Shown here in pieces: positions 16,021-25,800 of a stretch of DNA of 64,000 nt. The number at the start of each line of letters is the position of its first letter. Within the stretch, counting starts at the first letter, position 1. The position numbers and the translations under genes are program-made. Under the pieces are notes generated by a model. It made no database searches, was not told the origin of the DNA, and worked only from the letters and a program-made list of their open reading frames with translations. This DNA comes from Saprospiraceae bacterium (GTDB lineage: Bacteria > Bacteroidota > Bacteroidia > Chitinophagales > Saprospiraceae): NCBI GenBank assembly GCA_016720635.1, contig JADKKF010000010.1, forward strand, positions 1 to 64,000. Reading direction: 5' to 3'.

Positions 16021-17635
16021 TTTTTTGCCAAAAAACGAATCCTCCTGAACTTTTTATTATTTTAAAATTGGGAAAATTGGCTTGGTCTTCTGCTTTGTTT
16101 TCAATTCTTCCTACTAAGTAAATTTCTTTGCCCGGATAGTAATTTGGATTCGCTAAAGAGTCCGTTTTCAAGGGGTGATCGGTATTCCCATAAAAATATT
16201 TCGCATAACTCTTAAAACCAATGGTTTGTATCAACCCGCCCTCACGAGATTTTTCTTGGTAAAAGTCAATGCACACTTTTTGGCTCAGATTTTCAACATT
16301 TGGTATTATATAACAGATGCCCAAAGCCATCCACAAAAAAATGAATATGGCAGTAATTCCAAATCTATTGAACCGATTGATTTTACTGGAAAAAAATAAT
16401 ATAAAAGGGCTCAGAAAAAGAGCCAAAGCACCTAGCAGCAACCAAGGTGACCACTTCAGCCTGTATACTAGCATTTCTTGTGTAAATAAATCCAAAGGAA
16501 TACCCAAGGAAAGAAGGTAATTTGTATCAATAGGAATCAGCACGATAATACATGTGATGGCCGTGAATAAAAACGCTATAAAAATAAATAGAGCCTTTTC
16601 CCATATACTCCAACCTATTTTTTTATAAATAAAATCTCGGATGGATAACGCGGCAAAATAAGTCAATGGGAAATAACAAAAGGACGAATAATGAACTATT
16701 TTGGTCTGAACGATCGAGAATAGCAACAATACTACCCAAAACGAAACCAACATCCAAACGGATAATAACTCTTTGTGGATGCTATGCCACGTAAAAAGAT
16801 GCCGTATGGCAAATATCGAAATGGGAAAACATCCTAGGAGCAAAACTATCCAATGATAAAAAAAAGGTCCACCGTGCCCTGCATCTTCCGTAGTAAATAG
16901 GCGTATTTGGTAAGTGATGAAATCCGAGATAATTTGTGTTTTTCCCGTCATCAAAAGGAAGAAAAACCAAGTGCCACCTACCAATAATAACGCAGCTGTA
17001 AATAGGGACAGAGCCTTGAAATCAGGCCAATATTTGAATCTTTGTAAGAGATGTACGATCAAGAAAGTTAAACCAAAAATCAGTAAGGCTACGGGACCTT
17101 TGGTTAAAATGGCCAGCCCTAAAAATGTACCAGACCAAATTATATTTATAAGCAATTTGTTTTCATAATATTTTATATGGTAGATTATCCCAAGAAAAAT
17201 AAAATAATTGAACATGGGATCCAATATTCCAGATTTGAAATATAGATATGGCAATAAACTGATACAAAATCCAAGCGCCCACAACAACCCAAACTCACGG
17301 CTTATATGGGCTTTGCCCACTTTATATAAAGTAAAAAGCGTGAGAATACCTATGATGGCATTTGGCAAACGAGCCGAAAATTCATTAATTCCGAATAGAC
17401 TCATCATAGCGGCTTGAGTCCACATAAAGAATGGTGGCTTTTCCCAAAAGGGTTCAAAATTGATTTTAACTTCAAGGAAGTCCCCAGTCATTAGCATCTC
17501 TCGAGTGCATTCTGCAAAATTGATCTCATCCCAATCGAATAAGTGCACAAAACCCAGACCGAAGAACATAAAAGCCCCAGCTATTACCAATAATGTAGCT
17601 AATTTTAATTGATCTTTCGTCATATCAGGTGACAA
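15986..17635 (-). CDS. ArnT/PMT-like membrane glycosyltransferase (GT39/GT83 type)
   Basis: 549 residues with about twelve membrane segments and the family's first-loop acidic motif: LFDWDEINFAECTREMLMTG near 32-51, followed by FEPFWEKPPFFMWTQA and FSARLPNAIIGIL. The C-terminal 70 residues are soluble. Such enzymes transfer a sugar from a polyprenyl-phosphate donor to lipid A, protein or another acceptor on the periplasmic side of the inner membrane. The acceptor cannot be predicted. It is convergent with the ureohydrolase gene (35-nt tail overlap) and upstream of nothing obvious in glycan synthesis, apart from the unrelated glgB further on. Confidence 0.87.
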   Translation of the reverse strand: MSPDMTKDQLKLATLLVIAGAFMFFGLGFVHLFDWDEINFAECTREMLMTGDFLEVKINFEPFWEKPPFFMWTQAAMMSLFGINEFSARLPNAIIGILTLFTLYKVGKAHISREFGLLWALGFCISLLPYLYFKSGILDPMFNYFIFLGIIYHIKYYENKLLINIIWSGTFLGLAILTKGPVALLIFGLTFLIVHLLQRFKYWPDFKALSLFTAALLLVGGTWFFFLLMTGKTQIISDFITYQIRLFTTEDAGHGGPFFYHWIVLLLGCFPISIFAIRHLFTWHSIHKELLSVWMLVSFWVVLLLFSIVQTKIVHYSSFCYFPLTYFAALSIRDFIYKKIGWSIWEKALFIFIAFLFTAITCIIVLIPIDTNYLLSLGIPLDLFTQEMLVYRLKWSPWLLLGALALFLSPFILFFSSKINRFNRFGITAIFIFLWMALGICYIIPNVENLSQKVCIDFYQEKSREGGLIQTIGFKSYAKYFYGNTDHPLKTDSLANPNYYPGKEIYLVGRIENKAEDQANFPNFKIIKSSGGFVFWQKISSNPSSVVPN

Positions 17636-17786
17636 AGTTACCTATTTATGGAAATTTAGTTAAGTATCTACCCAGCTAATTAGTAATTAGAGGACGAGTT
17701 TTGAAAAATTATAATATAACTTGCAATTTGAAAGTATAAAAAAATGCTTTACTCAAAGTTTTTAGCTAAGCGTTTTTACTGAAAAA

Positions 17787-19697
17787 TTACACCGATTTCT
17801 TTTTAAGTTCCAACTTTTTCAAAGCCATCATACTCAAACCAGGTACTGAAATATTCAGTGTGTAAGGCAAAGCGTCACATTCAGATTTTTTTGACTTATG
17901 ACTAACTTGTTTTTTGCCAGTTAAATATTCTTCGGCCTTATTTGTACAATAAATTTCTTCATACTGCCCAAGTAAATCAACCCCAAAATTAAAGTTTTCG
18001 TAAACTACAGGAGTGAAATTGCATATGATATATAATGTATCTTTCAACTTATTTCCCTTCCGCTTAAAAATGATGATCGATTTTTGCCAATCGCCAGACC
18101 TTATCCACTCGAAGCCTTCAAAAGAAAATTGCTTTTCGTATAAAGCTGGTTCGGTTTTATAGAGCAGATTGAGAGATTTTACCACTGTTTGGATTTTTTG
18201 GTGTGGTTCAAATTGTAGTAAGTCCCATGGGATTTCTTCTGCGTATCTCCATTCGTGAGTTTGGCCAATCTCATTCCCCATAAAGAGTAATTTTGTCCCA
18301 GGATGGGCGAACATATATCCATATAGTACGGCTAAATGTTCAAATTTTTGATTAAATGGGCCAGGCATTTTCATCAGCATGGATGATTTACCATGCACTA
18401 CTTCATCGTGTGAAAATGGCAGCATAAAGTTTTCGCTAAAGGCATATACAATACTGAAAATCAATTTGTTATGCTGATGTTTTCTGAACAACGGATCGTT
18501 TTTCATATATTCAATCGAATCATTCATCCAGCCCATCATCCATTTCATACCAAAGCCAAGTCCTCCTTCGAATACGGGTTTAGAAACTTTAGGAAAAGTA
18601 GTCGATTCCTCTGCAATCATCTGAACATCTGGAAATCTACCATATACCTCTTGATTGAGTTCTTTCAGGAATTCTATAGCTTCTAAATTTTCGTTTCCGC
18701 CATATTTATTTGGAATCCACTCTCCGTCATTTCGGCTATAATTCAGATGTAGCATAGAAGCTACTGCGTCAACCCTAAGCCCATCCAGATGGAATTTTTC
18801 CAACCAATAGACTGCATTGCTTATCAAAAATGATTTGACTTCATATCTACCGTAGTTGAATATATAGGTTTTCCAGTCTGGGTGATAACCTTTTCTTTTG
18901 TCTTCATGCTCGTACAAAGCGGTCCCATCGAATCGATACAAACCATGTAAGTCCCCTACGAAATGCGAAGGAACCCAATCTAAAAACACACCAATCCCAT
19001 TCTGATGCATATGATCCACAAAATACATGAAGTCCTGAGGTGTACCATACCTAGAAGTAGGAGCGAAGTATCCGTGGATTTGGTATCCCCAACTTGGATA
19101 ATAAGGGTGTTCCATCACGGGCATGAGCTCTACGTGAGTAAATCCCATTTCCTTAATATAGGTGCATAAATCATGCGCTAAAGTCCTATAATCGTAAAAA
19201 TCCAGCTCTTGCTTTTTCCCTGGTTTTTTCCAAGACCCAAGATGTACTTCGTAAACAGATATTGGGCGGTCTAAACCATTGTGTTTTGCTCTCTCTTTCA
19301 TCCACTTGCCATCAGACCAGCTATAATCTAAATCCCAAGTTTTGGAAGCTTGCGCTGGAGGTGTTTCCCAGTGAACAGCATAAGGGTCACCTTTGTGTAT
19401 TTTGAGCCCTTGAATAGTATTTATAGCGTATTTATAATTGCTGCCTTTTTGGATGTTCTCAAAAGCACCTTCCCAAATCCCTGTGCCATCTCGTCTCATA
19501 GTTAACGGCATGATGTTTTCATCCCACCCATTAAAGTCGCCTACCAAACTTACAGCTCGAGCATTGGGTGCCCATACCGCAAAATATGTGCTTACTTTTC
19601 CATCGACTTTAATATTTCGACTTCCAAGTACATCAAACAAGGTAAAATGTTTCCCTGATTTTAATAATTCTACGTCTTTTTCTGAAATGATACTCAT
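17787..19697 (-). CDS. glgB: 1,4-alpha-glucan branching enzyme
   Basis: 636 residues, typical for the short GlgB type. An N-terminal CBM48 domain (VWAPNARAVSLVGDFNGWD near 41-59) precedes the GH13 barrel: GYQIHGYFAPTSRYGTP near 204, nucleophile D310 in DGLRVDAVASML, acid/base E363 in MIAEESTTFP and D431 in FSHDEVVHGK. A C-terminal all-beta amylase domain closes the protein. It makes alpha-1,6 branches in glycogen in the cytoplasm. No other glycogen genes are adjacent. No clear terminator is seen after its stop. Confidence 0.95.
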   Translation of the reverse strand: MSIISEKDVELLKSGKHFTLFDVLGSRNIKVDGKVSTYFAVWAPNARAVSLVGDFNGWDENIMPLTMRRDGTGIWEGAFENIQKGSNYKYAINTIQGLKIHKGDPYAVHWETPPAQASKTWDLDYSWSDGKWMKERAKHNGLDRPISVYEVHLGSWKKPGKKQELDFYDYRTLAHDLCTYIKEMGFTHVELMPVMEHPYYPSWGYQIHGYFAPTSRYGTPQDFMYFVDHMHQNGIGVFLDWVPSHFVGDLHGLYRFDGTALYEHEDKRKGYHPDWKTYIFNYGRYEVKSFLISNAVYWLEKFHLDGLRVDAVASMLHLNYSRNDGEWIPNKYGGNENLEAIEFLKELNQEVYGRFPDVQMIAEESTTFPKVSKPVFEGGLGFGMKWMMGWMNDSIEYMKNDPLFRKHQHNKLIFSIVYAFSENFMLPFSHDEVVHGKSSMLMKMPGPFNQKFEHLAVLYGYMFAHPGTKLLFMGNEIGQTHEWRYAEEIPWDLLQFEPHQKIQTVVKSLNLLYKTEPALYEKQFSFEGFEWIRSGDWQKSIIIFKRKGNKLKDTLYIICNFTPVVYENFNFGVDLLGQYEEIYCTNKAEEYLTGKKQVSHKSKKSECDALPYTLNISVPGLSMMALKKLELKKKSV

Positions 19698-19830
19698 TTT
19701 ATAAATTTATCGGGACAAATAAAATACTGTCATATTGTAAAAAATAATAATATATAAGAACTTATATTAAAGTATTGTAATGCGTTTATTTAAATATTAA
19801 AAAAATATTTAATATGTGTTGAATTGTTTT

Positions 19831-19838
19831 TAATTTTG
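19831..19838 (+). promoter_or_regulatory. Candidate -7 box before the 12-bp repeat
   Basis: TAATTTTG (TAnnTTTG) lies 19 nt before the tandem repeat at 19858, so the repeat array would be transcribed as the 5' leader of the T9SS gene at 19924. No well-placed -33 TTG. Confidence 0.35.
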
Positions 19839-19857
19839 TGAACTTAAAGTAACATTT

Positions 19858-19917
19858 AAATTAACAATTAAATTAACAATTAAATTAACAATTAAATTAA
19901 CAATTAAATTAACAATT
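19858..19917 (+). repeat. Five perfect 12-bp tandem repeats in a 5' leader
   Basis: AAATTAACAATT occurs five times head to tail without a mismatch, ending 6 nt before the ATG of the T9SS gene at 19924. It occupies the ribosome-binding region. Perfect short repeats change copy number by polymerase slippage; because it lies outside the coding frame, changes would alter leader length or spacing rather than reading frame. Confidence 0.9.
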
Positions 19918-19923
19918 AGAATC

Positions 19924-21779
19924 ATGTTATTCCGTTTATTTTTTTGCACAATTATAATGCTTATCTCTACCTTTTGCAATTTTGTTTTCTCTCAAGATAC
20001 TTACCGTGGGGCAAAACAGCATGTTTCTGGCCATAGTGCAAAACTATCAGCTGAAAAATTATCGCAAGACCCCATAAAGAAACGATATATTTTTCAAGAT
20101 ATCATGATTTCAAAGAAATCAACCATATTAAATCGAGCAGTGAATGACATCTCTGTTCCGCCATCCTTGGGATTGAGTTCATTTGTTTTTGCTATGGGGG
20201 ATGACTGTTCTAATGCAGTTCCCATTGAATCTCCAGCGGTACTTACACCAGAAATGCTTGGAGGACCATTGCCTATGAGGAGCTTGGGACCAATGGGTGA
20301 CATTTCCTTTTGAGTCATTCACAATCAAGGCCATACCCCAATTGTAATTTTGTGGATGATTTTAATGACCCTAGTCAAGGAACCGTCGATTGTTTTTACA
20401 GGATGCGTTCGCTGCCTGGGACTGGTGCATGCTGTGTCAGAAGTATTATAAATATTGAATTTTCTAGTTTTGGATCCAATACCACGCGCAGCGTTTTATA
20501 TTTGCAGCCATATATTTCATCAACTACTGGTGGTGATTGTGGTACGCTGACCAAATTTGGAGAATGTAAACCAATTGCTCATTATGATGGAAGCACTATT
20601 TTCGATGGATACCCTGTGAATTTTGAAATACCAGCAGATGCAAATGTTGTTTTCAGGTTGTTTTCATATACCGACAATGTTCTGATTTGGTCCGACCAAT
20701 GGCGTCTTGAAGACATCGAAATTATGGCACTTCCGACTCCAGCTCAGAATGAAGATTGCAGCCGACTTTTTAATCAAAATGGGTGTAATTTGGCTCAGCA
20801 ATCTGGTTGTAATATAGCTGCTCCCTCAGAGAAAGACAGATGGGCAGGTCCTTCACAAGATACTAGAAGTACACCACCTGGAGCTGGCATTCTATGTGGC
20901 GGAAGTCAATGGCTTTACAATTCGGCGCCGTATTATCATTGTTTTGTAGCTTCGCAAAATAACCCTTCCATCTCATTCAGAAACATCGCTTGTTCTAGAT
21001 CGAATGGACTTAGCCTAAAATTGGCGGCATTTACCAATTGTTCTGTAATGGACGGCACGGCAAATATGTGGAGTCCTAACAATTTTAAGGGATGTAATAC
21101 AGGCAGTGTTCAAGGAGAGGTCACACTCCAGACTACGGGTATCAACGCTGGAGATTCTTTCATCGTAGTTGTTGATACAGAAGAGTGTAATTTTTGTACA
21201 TGGGAATACAATGCAACAGGCGTTTTACCCTTGGGGCTAGTAGATTTTAAAGTGATTAATAATGGCAAAGAAAATATTATCACTTGGGAAACGACACAAG
21301 AAAGAGAAATTTCAAAGATTAATTTAGAAAGAAGCTCAGATGGGGTCAATTTTAGCCCTATTGCCTCTTATAATGCCCTTAACGGTGTCAATACGAATAA
21401 ATATAACCATACTGATTTTGAACCAAACGTAGGAACCAATTACTACCGACTAAATTTTGTTTCTATCGATGGTACGGATACTGAATATTCAAAAATTATT
21501 TCTGTAAATCATTATTCTAATAAATTTTTAATTCATAAAATTCAGCCAAATCCAGCTAAGGATATTCTATCAGTAAGTTTAGAATCTCCCGTCGAAACAA
21601 TTATTGGTTTACAGTTGATTGATGCAAAAGGAAAATTGGTTAGAGCGTTTCAGTATGGGGCAAATCAAGGCTTCAATACCTATGAAATCGATGCTTCCAA
21701 TTTTCCAAATGGTATTTATCACCTTAGATTTCAATTGGGTTCTAGCGTGATCATCGAAAAAATCGCCATTATGAAATAG
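19924..21779 (+). pseudogene. Secreted T9SS type A protein with a frameshift at a T-run
   Basis: Frame one (19924-20313, 129 codons) has a signal peptide (ends near NFVFSQ, residue 24) and stops at TGA in a TTTTGA context. The frame one base back continues without break from 20310 to 21779 and has no export signal of its own; its only start there would be a TTG. Together they give one protein of about 618 residues, with cysteine-rich domains (GDDCSNAVPIESP, CNIAAPSEKDRWAG) of the kind found in Bacteroidota surface proteins, a segment LGLVDFKVINNGKENIITWE and a sorting domain (IQPNPAKDILSVSLE to the end). One extra T in the T4 run at 20308-20311 restores the frame. Cause: slippage mutation, consensus error, or less likely programmed frameshifting. 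Function unknown. Confidence 0.75.
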
Positions 21780-21811
21780 GCATAGATTTTTTTAAATATA
21801 ATTTTGATTTG

Positions 21812-21844
21812 AAGTCTATGTACATTTGTGCATAGACTTTTTTT
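21812..21844 (+). terminator. Intrinsic terminator between the T9SS gene and rdgB
   Basis: AAGTCTATG (21812-21820) and CATAGACTT (21831-21839) form a perfect 9-bp stem with a 10-nt loop, followed by a run of seven T that ends directly at the rdgB start codon. It should stop transcripts from the T9SS gene. Confidence 0.7.
21821..21828 (+). promoter_or_regulatory. rdgB -7 box inside the terminator loop
   Basis: TACATTTG (TAnnTTTG) occupies the hairpin loop and lies 16 nt before the rdgB ATG, implying a very short leader of about ten bases. Confidence 0.45.
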
Positions 21845-22429
21845 ATGAACAGAATAATATTTGCAACTCAAAATCATCACAAAGTCCAGGAAATCTCTGC
21901 GATTCTCCATCCAGATATAAATTTAGTATCTCTTGCAGACCTAGGTTTTTTGGAAGAATTATTGGAGACGGGAAGCACGCTAGATGAAAATGCTATTCAA
22001 AAAGCTGAACAGGTTTGGGCATATTATAAAATGCCATGTATTAGTGAGGACACGGGATTATTTGTGAATGCATTGAATGGAGCCCCAGGGATTTATACTG
22101 CGAGATTTGCACAAAAAGAAAATTCATTGCTTTCAAACAATGATTTATTACTCGAAAAATTACTGGATCACAACGATAGATCAGCCTATTTCGAAACGTG
22201 TATTTGCTACAAAGATACTGCTCAGACCAAATTATTCTACGGCCGACTAAATGGTAAAATCGCAGTCGAGGCAAAAGGGATAAAAGGATTTGGATACGAC
22301 CCAATATTTATCCCTGATAATTATATTCTAACTCTTGCAGAAATCGATTTAGATAAAAAATCTGAAATGAGTCACCGTAGCCTAGCCTTTAAATCCTTTG
22401 AAAAATGGTTTCTAGGGCAGTTTGCCTAA
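21845..22429 (+). CDS. rdgB: Non-canonical purine NTP pyrophosphatase (RdgB/HAM1)
   Basis: 194 residues with the Ham1 landmarks: N-terminal FATQNHHKVQEISAIL, acidic catalytic site SEDTGLFVNALNGAPGIYTARFA and the C-terminal GFGYDPIFIPD and KSEMSHRSLAFKSF. It hydrolyses dITP, ITP and XTP to monophosphates, keeping deaminated purines out of DNA and RNA; cytoplasmic. Its stop overlaps the convergent T9SS gene by four bases. Its promoter appears to lie within the terminator of the gene before it. Confidence 0.94.
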   Translation: MNRIIFATQNHHKVQEISAILHPDINLVSLADLGFLEELLETGSTLDENAIQKAEQVWAYYKMPCISEDTGLFVNALNGAPGIYTARFAQKENSLLSNNDLLLEKLLDHNDRSAYFETCICYKDTAQTKLFYGRLNGKIAVEAKGIKGFGYDPIFIPDNYILTLAEIDLDKKSEMSHRSLAFKSFEKWFLGQFA

Positions 22430-23205
22430 AACTTCACCCAACTTTTTGTTAAAGTGCTTGAAGCATCCATCAATCGTATTAGGTAAATGCCGCTAGGAAT
22501 GTTCTCCACATTGATAGATATGCCTCGCTCATTTTCGCCAATATTTTCTTTGTGGATAACCTTCCCTTCTCTTGAGATTAATTCAACTTTTTTGTATTGA
22601 ATCATCTGCACATCCCATTCGATGCCTAGCTTGTCATAAGCTGGATTCGGATATATCAATGTATAATGAGCTAACATTTTCTCATTCGTTTTTGTCGTAC
22701 ATTCCGTTGCTGTAGCTTCTTTTACAACTATTTCATAGGTTCCAGGCGCTATACTGGCATTTGGAAAACTAACAGGAAACATAAACCCACCTAGATCAAG
22801 TGTTCCATTGATGGTCAAAGGAAAAATGCCAGGGACAGTTGCATTGTCAATCACACCACTGAGTTTTATACAGCCAAGCGAATCCGCTAAAAATCTACAA
22901 TTGGGGGGATTGCAACTATAACTAATACCAGTAGGAAGACCAGCAACTGCACCTGTTGTTGCTAAACTCATAGCTGTCAATGCGGTACCCATAAATGTAC
23001 TTGGAATCCTCACAGTAAATAAAAATTCAAAAGATTTTCCTACACAACCTGGAGTGTTGATACCTTCATTTGGGTAAGTAGCAGATCTAGGTCTCGGATA
23101 TACCGCAGATCCAGTGCTATCGCGATATAACGGATTAGGGATACAGTTTTGAGCCATTAACCCTATCTGGGATAAAAGGAGGATAAAGAGTAATAATTTT
23201 TTCAT
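22426..23205 (-). CDS. Small secreted protein with T9SS type A sorting domain
   Basis: 259 residues: signal peptide (LFILLLSQIGLMAQ, cut near residue 18), a central region of about 150 residues with paired cysteines (INTPGCVGKSF, SCNPPNCRFLADSLGCIKL) that I do not recognise, and a sorting domain (YPNPAYDKLGIEWD, then GISINVENIPSGIYLIRLMD). It should be exported across both membranes. No neighbours suggest a role; it is convergent with rdgB. Confidence 0.85.
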   Translation of the reverse strand: MKKLLLFILLLSQIGLMAQNCIPNPLYRDSTGSAVYPRPRSATYPNEGINTPGCVGKSFEFLFTVRIPSTFMGTALTAMSLATTGAVAGLPTGISYSCNPPNCRFLADSLGCIKLSGVIDNATVPGIFPLTINGTLDLGGFMFPVSFPNASIAPGTYEIVVKEATATECTTKTNEKMLAHYTLIYPNPAYDKLGIEWDVQMIQYKKVELISREGKVIHKENIGENERGISINVENIPSGIYLIRLMDASSTLTKSWVKF

Positions 23206-23354
23206 TGATTTATTGTTTTAAAAATTAAATGTAGCTGTTTTTTGCAAATATCCAATATAAATGTCAAGATTTTTTTTAAATGCTAAAAACCCTTGTAATT
23301 ATTCCTTAGGTTTCTATATTTCTACTTAAATTTACTTTTTAAATTTTCGAGTTA

Positions 23355-25291
23355 ATGATTTATGAAAGTTATGTTCTTGGCGGATGGCAGTCAGGATCAA
23401 CCAATAAAAGCCCACTTTACAACGCCATAACCAGCGATGTCATTGGTGAAATTAGTACCTCAGGTTTTGATTTCAAAGGAATTTTGGACTATGCAAGAGC
23501 GAAAGGCGGTGTTGCTTTACGAAAAAAGTCGATTCTTGGATCGATATCGAAGGAGGTATTGGAAATTTATTTGCTAATGCGTCCCTGCGTAGGAAATTTG
23601 GCGATCAGCCCTTTGCTATCGATGGGGACATGGTCGCTCTAAGTAAAGGCGGCACTTTCATCGGTCACCATATTCTGGTCCCAAAACATGGAGTAGCGGT
23701 ACACATAAATGCATTCAACTTTCCAATTTGGGGAATGCTTGAAAAAATTGCCGTAAATCTACTGGCTGGTGTACCTGCCGTGGTAAAACCTGCTTCCATT
23801 ACTTGTTACCTGACTGAAGTTATGGTCCGTGACATTGTGAGTTCTAAGATCCTTCCCGAGGGTTCATTGCAATTAATCTCTGGCAGCGTTGGAGATCTTT
23901 TGGATCACGTTACTTTGCAAGACGTCGTCACATTTACGGGTTCTGCCCAAACAGGTCTAAAACTCAAGTCACATCCTAGGATCCTTGCTGAATCAGTGCC
24001 TTTCAATATGGAAGCGGACTCGCTCAATTGCATGGTTTTAGGAGCTGACGCTATGCCAGGTACTCCAGATTTTGACGTTTTTCTTAAAGAAGTTAGAAAG
24101 GAAATCACCGTCAAAGCTGGACAAAAATGTACAGCCGTTAGAAGAATTTTTGTACCTGAAAATTATATCGAAGATTTTGTCGCAGGCATCAAAAAGATGT
24201 TGAGTCAGACCACTATTGGCAATCCTCAAGTGGAAGGAGTTAAAATGGGGTCTTTGGCTGGGAAAGTCCAGCGCGAGGAGGTCTTGGAAAAGTTGAGGAT
24301 ATTGCAAGCTGATTCAGAGATATTATATGGGGATCAAGACGCATTGACAGTCGTAGGGGCTGACAAGGACAAGGGAGCATTCATTTCACCATTTTTATTA
24401 TTTAACAATAAGCCATTTGATACAAAATCAGTCCACGAAGTGGAAGCATTTGGACCAATAGCAACCGTTATGCCTTATAAAACCATCCAAGAAGCGGTGG
24501 CTTTGTCTCAGCTAGGTAAAGGCTCTCTATGCAGCAGCATCATTACCTCGGATGTCAATTTGGCTAGAGAATACACACTCGAAGCAGCCCCATATCACGG
24601 TAGAATCCTAGTGCTTAACAATCAGTGCGCGAAGGAAAGTACAGGACACGGGTCGCCAATGCCTTTATTGGTACATGGTGGCCCTGGTAGAGCCGGTGGG
24701 GGAGAGGAGATGGGAGGAAGCCGTGGTGTAAAGCATTATATGCAAAGGACCGCTGTTCAAGGTTCTCCTAGCATGTTGTCCGATTTGTTAGGCCAATACC
24801 AACAAGGTGGCGAATATAAGGAGCCTAACGTGCACGTATTTAGAAAACATTTTGAAGAACTTGAAATTGGTGAAACGGTGATTACACATAAGCGGACGAT
24901 TACCGATACCGATATCGTAAACTTCGGCAATGTTTCTTGGGATCATTTCTATGCCCACACCGATGTGACCAGCTTAGATGGCACTATTTTTGAGCAAAAA
25001 GTCGCTCACGGATATTTTATTTTGTCCGCTGCAGCTGGTTTATTCGTAGATCCCGCCAAAGGCCCCGTATTGCTCAATTATGGACTAGAGGACTGCAGAT
25101 TCATTAAACCCGTTTATGCAGGTATGACGATTGGGGTTCGCCTCACTGTCAAAGAAAAAATAAGCCAAGAACTCAAGCCAGATGATACCATCAAAAAAGG
25201 AATCGTAAAATACTTCGTCGATGTGTATGATGAAACAGGTGAAAGCGTTGCCATCGCCACCATTCTGACCATGGTCAAATGCAAGGATTAA
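23355..25291 (+). pseudogene. paaZ: paaZ-type bifunctional aldehyde dehydrogenase/enoyl-CoA hydratase with internal deletion and frameshift
   Basis: Two frames together match PaaZ. The first (23355-23642) gives the N-terminus MIYESYVLGGWQSGS to GGVALRKK. The second, open from about 23531 to 25291, resumes at DSWIDIEGGIGNLFANASLR and runs to the end, including the dehydrogenase cysteine in KAGQKCTAVRRI, INAFNFPIWGMLEK, the ESTGHGSPMPLLVHGGPGRA segment and the MaoC-type hydratase motif DHFYAHTD. By comparison with full-length PaaZ, about 35 codons that normally join these parts are missing at about 23520-23531 and the frame changes there. PaaZ opens the oxepin-CoA ring in aerobic phenylacetate breakdown. 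No other paa gene is in the window. As written the dehydrogenase domain lacks its N-terminal helix region, so a full enzyme cannot be made; a fragment from the ATG at 23630 would keep the hydratase. Confidence 0.8.
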
Positions 25292-25316
25292 TTATATTTT
25301 CAAACAAATAAAATTT

Positions 25317-25661
25317 ATGTCAAAAATTTCTGAGATTACTTTAAATGTTGAATTGGACGACGAAAATGTTCCCCAAAAATTATCATGGAAAACAACGGAT
25401 CACCCCGACTACCATGATTTTCAAGAAGTAAAATGTTTTAGCTTGTCTATGTTTGACAAAACAACAAAAGATACCATGAAAATCGACCTGTGGACCAATG
25501 AACTCCAAGTAATAGAAATGGATAGATTCATTTATCAATCCATCAGATCGTTGGCGGATACTTATTTTAAAGCTACTAATAACCGAGATCTGGCGAATTC
25601 AATGCAGCAATTCGCTGAGTATTTTGCTGAAAAAACTGAAATCATATCTCCTCAATCCTAA
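25317..25661 (+). CDS. gldC: Gliding motility protein GldC
   Basis: 114 residues, the length of GldC. The family pattern is clear: SEITLNVELDDENVPQKLSW near 4-23, FSLSMFDKTTKDTMKIDLWT near 42-61 and EMDRFIYQSIRSLADTYFKA, ending in MQQFAEYFAEKTEI. No signal peptide, so cytoplasmic. GldC is conserved in Bacteroidota with gliding/T9SS machinery and is needed for normal gliding in Flavobacterium johnsoniae, although its molecular role is unclear. It lies 25 nt after the damaged paaZ, far from other gld genes. Confidence 0.9.
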   Translation: MSKISEITLNVELDDENVPQKLSWKTTDHPDYHDFQEVKCFSLSMFDKTTKDTMKIDLWTNELQVIEMDRFIYQSIRSLADTYFKATNNRDLANSMQQFAEYFAEKTEIISPQS

Positions 25662-25761
25662 TATTAAAACCCAGCTCATGTCCAATTTCTTATTTTTTAG
25701 ACATTCATCTTTTATTTGATGCGATTCATAGAAAAAATATTAAATACCTGAGCGTACTACT

Positions 25762-25769
25762 TAAATTTG
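25762..25769 (+). promoter_or_regulatory. -7 box of the M16 peptidase operon
   Basis: TAAATTTG (TAnnTTTG) sits 31 nt upstream of the first M16 start codon. The -33 position is not clear. Confidence 0.4.
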
Positions 25770-25800
25770 TTTTTCATTTATTTTAAAAAAAATTCAAAAA

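Noticed and set aside
19858..19917. CRISPR or iteron-type origin
   Set aside because: Units are contiguous 12-mers without spacers, and no replication gene or DnaA-box cluster lies nearby.
20298..20313. Programmed -1 frameshift in the T9SS gene
   Set aside because: The TCC TTT TGA site is not a standard slippery heptamer and no strong downstream stem or pseudoknot is visible; an indel or base error is simpler.
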